DNA of 14,927 nt. Source: an uncultured Dermabacteraceae bacterium (GTDB lineage: Bacteria > Actinomycetota > Actinomycetes > Actinomycetales > Dermabacteraceae). Under the pieces are notes generated by a model. It was not told the DNA's origin and made no database searches. It saw only the letters and a program-made list of their open reading frames with translations. Below are positions 1-6,818 of this stretch, piece after piece. How positions within the stretch are numbered: position 1 is the stretch's first letter; each line of letters starts with the position of its first letter. The stretch is from positions 1 to 14,927 of the forward strand of contig CALTZZ010000052.1 of the NCBI GenBank assembly GCA_943913905.1, in the 5' to 3' direction. The translations under genes and the position numbers were made by a program.

Positions 1-900
1 GTCCCACCCTGTGGAATCCTCGGGCCACACCACGAGCGAGGTCTCGTCCTTGTCGCGCAAATATTCCCGAGTGGCAGCAGCGTGGTTCGCGAACATCTCT
101 TTCGGGAGGTAGTACGACCCAGGTGGAGGTGGCTTCACATTGCCTTGGACGGCGGCGACTGAGAGGCGCTGGCGGTCGGTTGGAACCTCGGCGTGGGGCC
201 GCGGAACAACGAAGGCAGCCAAAATGACGGCCACGATAACCGCTGAGGGCCAGACAGCCGTCAAACCGTTGCGGCCGCGCTTCCGCCGCCACAGCACCGA
301 CATGACACCAGAGAAGACGTGCGTCGCGAGGAAACCGGTGATCACTGCTAGGCCGACGGTTCCAATCCACGGGCCGAAATTGAGGAGCGGAGAAGTGGAG
401 TAGGCGAAAGCACTCACGCCCCATGGAAGGCCGCCCCACGGGACGGTCGAGCGTGCCAGCTCGATAGCCGCCCACAGGAACGAGACGCCCAAGGAACTGG
501 ACACGCTGATCCCGTGGCGGACGAAGATAAGCCGGGCGCTGATACTGAACGCCGCGATATACAGGGCTTGAAAGACGGCAAGCGCCACCCACGGGCCGGT
601 ACCGGCGTAGATGTTTGCCCAGGAAAATAGCGGCAGGAATGCGCTCGTACCTGCGAGTGTGCCGGTGAGTAGAGCCCCGCTCCAGTGGCGGGTGTATGAC
701 GAATAGAGAATGAGGCCAATTGCGGCGGGGAGCAGAAACCACATCTCGTAGGGAGGAAACGCCAACATATAGAGCTGACCAGCCGCCACAGATACGACGC
801 ATGCCCCGAGCAGCCCAGAGAACCGCTCCCCTTCAAAACGCGGGACGAGGACTGAGCGTGAGGTGCGTTTCTTGCCGGATGTGTCTGACGTGACGCTCAC
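1..900 (-). CDS. lnt: Apolipoprotein N-acyltransferase, partial (C-terminal part beyond window start)
   Basis: Lnt moves an acyl chain from phospholipid onto the N-terminal cysteine of diacylated lipoproteins, at the outer face of the cytoplasmic membrane. Reading the minus strand from GTG at 900 gives 300 codons with no stop, running off the window. A short polar N-terminus is followed by several hydrophobic segments; residues near LFSWANIYAGTGPW and ELARSTVPWGGLPWG are typical of the Lnt membrane domain. The nitrilase-like domain then begins (VAAVQGN) and reaches VVWPEDST, where Glu294 matches the first catalytic Glu of the family. The catalytic Lys and Cys lie outside the window. The start codon is GTG, and its first bases overlap the upstream TGA stop by four bases (GTGA), which suggests translational coupling. 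The start is chosen on that overlap. Family assignment is secure; intactness of the rest cannot be judged. Confidence 0.93.
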   Translation of the reverse strand, partial: MSVTSDTSGKKRTSRSVLVPRFEGERFSGLLGACVVSVAAGQLYMLAFPPYEMWFLLPAAIGLILYSSYTRHWSGALLTGTLAGTSAFLPLFSWANIYAGTGPWVALAVFQALYIAAFSISARLIFVRHGISVSSSLGVSFLWAAIELARSTVPWGGLPWGVSAFAYSTSPLLNFGPWIGTVGLAVITGFLATHVFSGVMSVLWRRKRGRNGLTAVWPSAVIVAVILAAFVVPRPHAEVPTDRQRLSVAAVQGNVKPPPPGSYYLPKEMFANHAAATREYLRDKDETSLVVWPEDSTGWD

Positions 901-1604
901 TGGGCTACACCCTCGGCAGACGGACTGCACCAGGCGGGCTGTCCCGAGACGTATGTTGCCCGCGGGGCCGGAACACCGGAGCCCGAAAGGTCAGGAAGAA
1001 GCGGCGTGCGTGACCTCGGGTCGGTTGACCACGTTTGGATCCGCTCGTCGTTGCCGTGCACGATGAGGTCCCACGGCTCCCACAGCACGAAATCGGCAAT
1101 GACTCCTGGGTTGAGGGCGCCAGGATGATCGTCACCCAGAAGACGTCGGCCCGCCCGGGTGGATGCCAGAAACGCTGCCCGTGCGCTCACACGGTGCTCA
1201 CCGAGTGCCTGCACAGACGCGGCGCGTACCCACTCCCAAGGAGAGTCGCTTGTTCCTCCTGAACCGAACGCGAACGGCGCGCCCGCTGAAGCAAGGGACA
1301 GGAAATCAATGGAAGGGTCGAGGTGCGGGGCAATGCCGTCGCCATTGGGGACCACGGCGGTAATCCCCCGGCCGACGGCGGCAGGCTGCTCACGGGGGCA
1401 GGAATCCACGAAAGACGGGGTGACCAGGCAGCCATCGAGGGGCCGCGTCACGATAGATGCATCGCCGTCGAAAAGAGAATGTGCCGAAGAATCAGAACCT
1501 ACCCACGCCACCAGGTCGCCATCGATCACGAAGGCGGTCGCGAGAGGATCGTGCGTGCTGTAGATAGATCCGCCGAGAAAAAGGACCCGTGGCCCATTCG
1601 ACAT
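897..1604 (-). CDS. Shrunken amidohydrolase-like protein lacking the metal-binding barrel
   Basis: This 235-residue protein has the two ends of an actinobacterial YtcJ-like (amidohydrolase family 3) protein. Residues 6-66 match the N-terminal beta-sandwich and the lead-in to strand 1 (VLFLGGSIYS, LVTPSFVD). Residues 108-225 match the C-terminal end: FAFGSGG, RVSARAAFLASTR, GALNPGVIADFVLW and TWSTDPRS. Family members are, from memory, roughly 500 residues or more. The middle of the barrel is missing: the usual HxH after PGFVD is replaced by SCPRE, no other metal-ligand histidine motif is visible, and the usual GSD near strand 8 is GSGG. It is therefore unlikely to be a metal-dependent hydrolase. 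ATG 1604 is chosen because GAAGGAG lies 9 bases upstream; an in-frame GTG at 1628 is possible. The gene follows helY by 38 bases and overlaps lnt by four. The reading frame is intact, so I call it a CDS, but a decaying gene is possible. Confidence 0.75.
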   Translation of the reverse strand: MSNGPRVLFLGGSIYSTHDPLATAFVIDGDLVAWVGSDSSAHSLFDGDASIVTRPLDGCLVTPSFVDSCPREQPAAVGRGITAVVPNGDGIAPHLDPSIDFLSLASAGAPFAFGSGGTSDSPWEWVRAASVQALGEHRVSARAAFLASTRAGRRLLGDDHPGALNPGVIADFVLWEPWDLIVHGNDERIQTWSTDPRSRTPLLPDLSGSGVPAPRATYVSGQPAWCSPSAEGVAQ

Positions 1605-1642
1605 ACGGCGAATCTCCTTCGGTCCCACGTGGATACAGATGC

Positions 1643-4444
1643 CTACATATCTTGCGCGACGATCCCGCGTAAAAGCTGAAGACGCGCTTTCTTTGCCGTG
1701 GCGGCAACCCCCTGGAACGAGTCCCCTGAAATGTGGGCCATGTGGTCCAACAGGTCAATCACCTGTCGGACGTGACGCACAAAGTCACCGGGCGTGACTG
1801 GATTGTCCTCCACCGCCTCAGCGAATCCCGCGCCCTTCGCCCAACGGAAGACCTCAGCCGCCAGTCCGGGATGAGGCTCCGGTGTGAGATCCAGGCCAGC
1901 CTTGCGCTCCCGCGAATTGATGTCATCCGCGACATACGTGAGGGCGTGAAGAATACGAGCGAACGCGCGGTCAGGGACATCGGCACCACCAGCATCGTCT
2001 CGACGAGGCTCGAAGCACAGCGCGCTGGCTACGGCAGCGAGAGTGTGGGGAGGCAACCCATCCAAAACAGCCGAATCGAGAGCTTCACACACCACGAGGT
2101 CGCGTTCCGAGAAAATCCGCTGAAGCAACATCCCCTTCTCCGTGACCTCACAGTGCCCATCAACGACCGGCCCGATGTACCCGAGGTCCTCAAGAACCCC
2201 GCGGACCCGATCAAACTGCCGCCCCAGATAGGACGTTCGCTGCGTAACCCCGTGAATAGCGCGATCGCGGTCACGAACCGCTTTCCTGTAACGGGAAATC
2301 CAGCGCATGTGAGCGTCGCGTTCCGGGCACGAATGGCACGGATGCGCACGCATTTCTTCCCTCAGCTTTATGAGCGTCGCATCGGACGACGCGTGTGACG
2401 GCTTCTTCTTCGAACGAGTCTTGGCAGCAGCTTTCGGGGACTTCTCGCCGCGAAGCTTCTCACGCAACGCCGCCGCGGTATCTTTACGCGTTCGCGCACT
2501 GCGCAGACGATCACGCGAAGGCGTACGCATCGTGTCAAGCACCATAGGCGCCGAGGTGAATTCATCTGCGGACGAAACTTGGAGGCGGCCTTCCGTTGTC
2601 ACCACCGTCACCTCAGGCCCTCGCACGGTGCGTTCATGCATCACAACGAGAGCAAAACCTTGACGGCGGCCACCGGGAATAGCCACGATGTCTCCGCGAC
2701 GCAACTTCCCCACTGTTGACCGTATAGCTTGACGATCTTGTTCAGCGCGATCATGACTCAACGACTTCTCACGAGCAGAAATCGCTTCGAGGATTTCGGC
2801 GTACGACTCGATGTCACCCGCATCGCACTCGAGCGCCTCTCGATAGCCTTCGGCGACCTCCTCGAGCTCACGCGCGCGTCTTGCCTGGCCCACGACCGAG
2901 CGATCCGTATGGAACTGGGCAAATGAACTCTCGAGCGTGGAACGCGCTTCGTCTACCGGGAACCGTTGAAGCAGGTTGACCGTCATGTTGTAGGTCGGGC
3001 GAAAAGCAGAGCGGAGTGGATACGTGCGGGTCGATGCCAGCCCGGCAACGTCTTCCGCAACGGCAGAGTCCGAGACGACAACGACGGCATGCCCCTGGAC
3101 ATCGATGCCGCGCCGCCCGGCGCGCCCGGTGAGCTGTGTGTATTCCCCCGGCGTGATTTTCGCATGCTCGGTCCCGTTGAACTTCGTGAGCTTATCGAGA
3201 ACGACCGTGCGGGCGGGCATGTTGATGCCGAGAGCCAATGTTTCGGTCGCACACACCACTTTGATGAGGCCCGCGGCAAAAAGCTCCTCGATGACCTTCT
3301 TGACACTCGGCAGCTGCCCGGCATGATGCGCTGCAAGCCCGCACATCGCGGCCTTCTCGATGAATCCCAAACGCAGCGCATTCGCGTCCTCGGTTGACAC
3401 ATCGGCGAATGCAGAACGAAAAGCTGACTTAATCGCGGCCCGCTCGTCGTCAGTGGTGAGCCGAACGTTCGACCGCATCAACTGTTGAACTGCAAGGTTG
3501 CATCCCGACCGAGAAAAAATGAAGAAAATAGCCGGAAGCATGTCCTCGGACTCAAGCACATGCACCACGTCGGCACGCGACATCGAGCGCTTCCGCATCA
3601 CCTGAGCATGGCGGCCGTCGGATCCATGGCGCCGATGACCAGCCTCCGCGCGACGGCTCCGGTAGCCCCGGCGACCTCCCCGTTCATACCGTGGACGACG
3701 CCCCCGCCCCGATTCGAACGCTTCGCGGCGTCCCCCAATGCGCTGCAAGGCGGGATTGACCTCGCGATAGCGACGATGCGCGTGCGGCCCGTGTGACGGA
3801 ACTGGATTCCCGTTCTCGTCCACGAACACATCAATGAGCTCATGTTCGTTCAGCACGTGTTGCCACAGCGGGATGGGCCGCCGCTCGGACACGATAACGT
3901 CTGTGGCTCCCCGAACTTCCTCGATCCATGCCCCAAACTCTTCTACGTTCGAGACGGTTGCGCTCAACGCAACGAGCTGTACCGACCTCGGCATGTGGAT
4001 GATGATTTCTTCCCATACGGGGCCGCGAAGCTTATCGGCCAAGTAGTGGACTTCGTCCATGACCACGTAACCCAGATTCCACAGGGTCGGCGAATCGCCG
4101 TACATCATGTTCCGCAGAATTTCGGTCGTCATCACCACGACTGACGCTTCAGAGTTAATGCTGACGTCACCCGTGATGAGACCGACCGGCTCGTGCCCCA
4201 GCCACTCGACGAGCTCGTGATACTTCTGGTTACTCAACGCCTTGATCGGCGCCGTGTAGAAAACCTTGACCCCCTGCTCAACCGCCGCGTGGATCGCGTA
4301 CTCCCCCACAATCGTTTTTCCCGCGCCAGTGGGGGCAGCCACCAGCACGGAATGCCCGCGATCAAGCGAGTCCATCGCCTCGCATTGAAATGGGTCGAGC
4401 GCGAACTCGAAACGGGCCAAGAAGGAATCACGGAGCGTCATCAT
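1643..4444 (-). CDS. helY: Ski2/Mtr4-like DEAD/DEAH-box helicase, HelY family
   Basis: The 933-residue product is an ATP-dependent superfamily 2 helicase, probably acting on RNA. Visible motifs: Q-motif region DPFQ (17-20), Walker A APTGAGKT (37-44), motif Ia around TAPIKALSNQ (64-73), motif II DEVH (130-133), motif III SAT (161-163), ATETLALGINMPART (399-413) and motif VI QLTGRAGRR (437-445). The remainder (about 450-933) fits the C-terminal helical region of HelY proteins. Length is close to that of mycobacterial HelY (about 900). A strongly basic, Arg/Gly/His-rich insertion sits at residues 222-285, between the two RecA lobes. Two adjacent ATGs (4444 and 4441) could start it; neither has a clear Shine-Dalgarno sequence, and the gap from the upstream lipid kinase is 44 bases. 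The tatA-tatC-helY order agrees with Mycobacterium. Cellular substrate is not established. Confidence 0.95.
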   Translation of the reverse strand: MMTLRDSFLARFEFALDPFQCEAMDSLDRGHSVLVAAPTGAGKTIVGEYAIHAAVEQGVKVFYTAPIKALSNQKYHELVEWLGHEPVGLITGDVSINSEASVVVMTTEILRNMMYGDSPTLWNLGYVVMDEVHYLADKLRGPVWEEIIIHMPRSVQLVALSATVSNVEEFGAWIEEVRGATDVIVSERRPIPLWQHVLNEHELIDVFVDENGNPVPSHGPHAHRRYREVNPALQRIGGRREAFESGRGRRPRYERGGRRGYRSRRAEAGHRRHGSDGRHAQVMRKRSMSRADVVHVLESEDMLPAIFFIFSRSGCNLAVQQLMRSNVRLTTDDERAAIKSAFRSAFADVSTEDANALRLGFIEKAAMCGLAAHHAGQLPSVKKVIEELFAAGLIKVVCATETLALGINMPARTVVLDKLTKFNGTEHAKITPGEYTQLTGRAGRRGIDVQGHAVVVVSDSAVAEDVAGLASTRTYPLRSAFRPTYNMTVNLLQRFPVDEARSTLESSFAQFHTDRSVVGQARRARELEEVAEGYREALECDAGDIESYAEILEAISAREKSLSHDRAEQDRQAIRSTVGKLRRGDIVAIPGGRRQGFALVVMHERTVRGPEVTVVTTEGRLQVSSADEFTSAPMVLDTMRTPSRDRLRSARTRKDTAAALREKLRGEKSPKAAAKTRSKKKPSHASSDATLIKLREEMRAHPCHSCPERDAHMRWISRYRKAVRDRDRAIHGVTQRTSYLGRQFDRVRGVLEDLGYIGPVVDGHCEVTEKGMLLQRIFSERDLVVCEALDSAVLDGLPPHTLAAVASALCFEPRRDDAGGADVPDRAFARILHALTYVADDINSRERKAGLDLTPEPHPGLAAEVFRWAKGAGFAEAVEDNPVTPGDFVRHVRQVIDLLDHMAHISGDSFQGVAATAKKARLQLLRGIVAQDM

Positions 4445-4488
4445 TACCGAACGACGAAGGAACAGGGACAGACGCGGAAGCCAGAAAG

Positions 4489-5403
4489 CTACGCGCTCGG
4501 GCCCAGAATACGGATCGCAGCTGGACAGATCGTTGCCGTCACGGGGAGAGGGAAACGCTCTTCCCCGTCAGAGAACGACATCAGCGGCGGCGAATCCACG
4601 AGCCCTACCCGCAAAGAACGGACCCGACGAACAGAGAACTCCGGAATTGACACGTGAGTGCCGCGGAACACCCGTGGGAACAGTGTGAGGAGCCGCGGCG
4701 TCGAAAGGCCATTAACAGTCACAAGCTCCAGAACCCCGTCATCGGGAGCCGACGTCGGCGAATAAACCATGCCGCTCCCGAACACACCCGAGTTACATAC
4801 CGTCAAGAGCGAAGCAGACACAGTCTCCCGGGGACCGCCGTCGACCTCTAACCAGTAGTTCAGGGGGCTAAACGTCGCGGCTTCACGCAGTACCGCTGTT
4901 GCGTATCCGTAGCGGGATCGGTTCGCTCGCGCATTGACGCGCGCGTCAAAACCGAGGTTGACGTTTCCCAGGGCAACATGCCGTTCGATGGATCCGTCTG
5001 GGTTCTCGTGGGCCAACACGATGCCGTCGACGACCCGTGCTTTACGACCAAGAGATTCAACGATGAGCTGCACGGCTGCGTCGGGATCGTTGACCGGCAG
5101 ATGCAAGCGACGAGCGAAGTCGTTGCCGGAGCCGGCGGCCACGATTCCCAGGGCTACATGTGTACCAGCGACGATGTCGGCACCAAGAGCAACGGTCCCA
5201 TCGCCTCCTACGACGACGAGCGCGTTGAGGGTATCGACGATATCGAGTGCACGAGCGCGCGCAACGTTGGCGTCGGGCCCAGAGACGTCGACGACGGACA
5301 CACCTGCAGCTCTCAGGAGCGTACTGACGTAGTTTCCAGTGGCAAAGGCATGACCGCGTGCTGCGGAAGGATTGGCAAGAAGGCCAACGCGTAATCGGCT
5401 CAC
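4489..5403 (-). CDS. Diacylglycerol kinase-like lipid kinase (DgkB/YegS family)
   Basis: The 304-residue cytosolic or membrane-associated kinase belongs to the family that phosphorylates diacylglycerol or related lipids with ATP. Signature motifs are NPSA (11-14) at the N-terminus, the nucleotide-binding GGDGT (66-70), GSGNDFAR (91-98) and the late DGE (279-281) typical of this fold. The usual Asn-Glu after GGDGT (as in GGDGTLNE) is replaced by Ala-Leu-Gly, so exact substrate or activity may differ. The start is GTG at 5403; it overlaps the tatC stop by four bases (GTGA), and no strong Shine-Dalgarno sequence is seen, so translation probably depends on ribosomes finishing tatC. It lies between tatC and helY, an arrangement I believe also occurs in other actinobacteria (recalled, not checked). 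The product could recycle diacylglycerol from lipoprotein maturation and lipid turnover, but that is inference. Confidence 0.9.
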   Translation of the reverse strand: MSRLRVGLLANPSAARGHAFATGNYVSTLLRAAGVSVVDVSGPDANVARARALDIVDTLNALVVVGGDGTVALGADIVAGTHVALGIVAAGSGNDFARRLHLPVNDPDAAVQLIVESLGRKARVVDGIVLAHENPDGSIERHVALGNVNLGFDARVNARANRSRYGYATAVLREAATFSPLNYWLEVDGGPRETVSASLLTVCNSGVFGSGMVYSPTSAPDDGVLELVTVNGLSTPRLLTLFPRVFRGTHVSIPEFSVRRVRSLRVGLVDSPPLMSFSDGEERFPLPVTATICPAAIRILGPSA

Positions 5404-6335
5404 GTGTCGTCTGCCTGAGTCTCACCGGAATAGTGGTCTTCGATCGTCTTAGGGAGCTCGATCGGAGCCGGAGAGTATCCGCCTTCGTCATTGGACGAGA
5501 GTCCGAGTGACGAACGTTCTTGCGCAATCCGGCGATTGCGCCGCTTTTCTAGCACGTAGCTGACTCCCACGGCGGCAAAGAACAGGGCCACGAATGGAGA
5601 CGTCACCAAAATGAGTGTCAGTGGCTCGGGTGTGGGCACCATGATCGCCGTGAAAATGAAGCTGAGGAGGATGGCCCAGCGCCAGCCCTTGATCATCTTT
5701 GCTACGGGCAAAATTCCGACGAGATTCAACCCGACCAGAAAGACCGGGAAAATAAACGCCACACCAAAAACCATGCAGGTCTTCATGACTAGCTCGATGA
5801 ACGACTGGAACTCGACGAGCTGGTACACCTCTTTGTTGGGTCCGAACGTCATCAGGATCGGGACGGCGCGAATGATCGCGAAGTAGCCGAAGACGAGTCC
5901 GCACGCGAAAAGTGGGAATGAGGTGAGTAGAAATCCGAGGCCGTATTGGCGTTCTTTCCTGTGCAGCCCCGGTGTAATAAACGCCCAGGCCTGATAGACC
6001 ATCATCGGGATAGCCAAGGCGACACCGATATATGCGGCTACGCGAAGGTGGGTCTCAAACGATCCGGCAACTCCGCCGATGTTAATTTGAACGTTGTACC
6101 CGAGCCCTTGGAGTTGCTTGAAAGGACGTTCAAGCAAGCCGAACACCGGGTAGTAAAGCCACCATCCGGCAATCGCGAAGACAACGACGGTTGCGGCAGT
6201 AATGACGAGACGGTTGCGTAGCTCTGCCAAGTGCTCGCCGAGCGACATTCGCCCTTCGTCGTTCTTCGGGGTTCGCTTCTTCTTCTGAGCAGCCACGTAG
6301 CTATGGTCCTTCGTGTAAATCCCGGTCTCCGACAT
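5400..6335 (-). CDS. tatC: Sec-independent twin-arginine translocase subunit TatC
   Basis: TatC is the six-helix membrane subunit that recognises twin-arginine signal peptides of folded exported proteins. The 311-residue product shows the hallmark EHLAELRNRL (34-43), then six hydrophobic spans, including the FETHLRVA/IPMMVYQAWAFITPGL region and the PTPEPLT loop before the last helix; the Asp common in PTPDP is Glu here. A charged tail of about 55 residues follows. The basic N-terminal extension before MSLGEHL resembles those of Streptomyces and Mycobacterium TatC. Start choice is uncertain: ATG 6335 has no Shine-Dalgarno sequence and lies in the loop of an 11-bp hairpin, whereas GTG 6296 (residue 14) has AAGGA 10 bases upstream, and ATG 6248 (residue 30) has GAAGGG 3 bases upstream. 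I keep the longest ATG frame but consider 6296 a serious alternative. The gene follows tatA by 42 bases. Confidence 0.96.
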   Translation of the reverse strand: MSETGIYTKDHSYVAAQKKKRTPKNDEGRMSLGEHLAELRNRLVITAATVVVFAIAGWWLYYPVFGLLERPFKQLQGLGYNVQINIGGVAGSFETHLRVAAYIGVALAIPMMVYQAWAFITPGLHRKERQYGLGFLLTSFPLFACGLVFGYFAIIRAVPILMTFGPNKEVYQLVEFQSFIELVMKTCMVFGVAFIFPVFLVGLNLVGILPVAKMIKGWRWAILLSFIFTAIMVPTPEPLTLILVTSPFVALFFAAVGVSYVLEKRRNRRIAQERSSLGLSSNDEGGYSPAPIELPKTIEDHYSGETQADDT

Positions 6336-6350
6336 TGTGGGAGACCGGGA
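6320..6350 (-). promoter_or_regulatory. 11-bp perfect hairpin between tatA and tatC, with the first tatC ATG in its loop
   Basis: In mRNA sense the left arm is TCCCGGTCTCC (6350-6340) and the right arm is GGAGACCGGGA (6330-6320). They are exact reverse complements, 8 GC and 3 AT pairs, around a 9-base loop CACAATGTC (6339-6331) that contains the ATG at 6335-6333. No T-run follows, so it is not a typical intrinsic terminator. Seen directly: stem, loop and position. Inferred: it could limit tatC initiation, protect the tatA 3' end or mark an mRNA processing point, any of which would help make TatA in excess over TatC. Confidence 0.6.
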
Positions 6351-6377
6351 CGAAACTTACCGCGGGAAGTACAAAGC

Positions 6378-6701
6378 TCAGTCGCGGCGGTACGGCTCGT
6401 TACGCGTATCGCGCACAGGTTCGTAGTCCCGGTCATCGCGCGGGTCGTAGTCACGACGGCCGGATTCACGGTGATCGAAGTCGCGATCTCGATCCCGATC
6501 ACGGTCACGATCCCGATCGCGGCTGTCGTGCTGCGGGTCGTCATCATCGTCGTCTTTACGCATCTGCTCTACTTCACTCTTGAAGATGCGCATCGATTCA
6601 CCCATGTTGCGGGCAAGACCAGGAAGCTTGTTCGCGCCAAACAGAAGAACGATGAGAAGAACGAGCAAGACGATAACCATCGGGTTGCGAACGAAATTCA
6701 T
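6378..6701 (-). CDS. tatA: Sec-independent protein translocase subunit TatA
   Basis: TatA oligomerises around TatBC or TatC to form the export passage for folded twin-arginine proteins. The 107-residue product has one N-terminal transmembrane helix (about 7-20), the FG motif at 21-22, then an amphipathic helix beginning KLPGLARNMGESMRIFKSEV (25-44). The tail is unusual: six Asp in a row (50-55), then seven Arg-Asp pairs (61-74), then more Arg/Asp/Tyr-rich sequence to the end, so residues 50-107 are probably disordered and highly charged. ATG 6701 puts the helix at the expected distance from the N-terminus; the Shine-Dalgarno sequence is weak. It heads the tat pair, 117 bases after pafBC, and may have its own promoter. 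No tatB is present in the window, and a two-component TatA/TatC system is possible; a tatB elsewhere cannot be excluded. Confidence 0.95.
   Translation of the reverse strand: MNFVRNPMVIVLLVLLIVLLFGANKLPGLARNMGESMRIFKSEVEQMRKDDDDDDPQHDSRDRDRDRDRDRDRDFDHRESGRRDYDPRDDRDYEPVRDTRNEPYRRD
6480..6521 (-). repeat. Hexamer-type repeat in tatA encoding seven Arg-Asp pairs
   Basis: Seven consecutive Arg-Asp codon pairs make up this 42-base stretch inside tatA. Codons vary (CGC, CGG, CGT, CGA for Arg; GAT and GAC for Asp), so the DNA repeat is imperfect while the protein repeat is exact. That fits an old expansion or selection on the protein. Repeat-number change would stay in frame. Confidence 0.8.
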
Positions 6702-6720
6702 ACCTGACCACCATTGTTAG

Positions 6721-6757
6721 AAAGTACGGGTGCGGAGTTCGATCCAATCGAATCGAT
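6721..6757 (-). promoter_or_regulatory. Possible tatA promoter with overlapping ATCGA/TCGAT repeats
   Basis: On the minus strand, TTGGAT (6747-6742) and TACTTT (6726-6721) could be -35 and -10 boxes, but their spacing is 15, short of the usual 17. Nested short palindromes overlap the -35: top strand TTCGAT-cca-ATCGAA (6738-6752) and ATCGA-a-TCGAT (6747-6757). These could be an operator or chance. Evidence is weak. Confidence 0.25.
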
Positions 6758-6780
6758 ACCCCAATAATGGTGCCATACAT

Positions 6781-6802
6781 GCGGTCTGAAAGAAGGGACC
6801 GC
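6781..6802 (-). other. Small hairpin 17 bases downstream of pafBC
   Basis: GCGGTC (6781-6786) and GACCGC (6797-6802) form a perfect 6-bp stem with a 10-base loop, just after the pafBC stop. No T-run follows in the transcribed direction, so it is at best a weak terminator or processing hairpin between pafBC and tatA. Confidence 0.3.
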
Positions 6803-6818
6803 CCTGGCCCACTCTAGC

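Noticed and set aside
1625..1632. CCACGTGG palindrome between helY and the amidohydrolase-like gene
   Set aside because: An isolated 8-base palindrome in GC-rich DNA with no promoter nearby; not distinguishable from chance.
1733..2398. 221-codon open frame on the plus strand
   Set aside because: Lies wholly inside helY on the opposite strand and has no recognisable protein features; a shadow frame of high-G+C coding DNA.
6480..6521. Short repeats as a CRISPR-like array
   Set aside because: Six-base units without spacers, inside the tatA reading frame; a protein-level Arg-Asp repeat.
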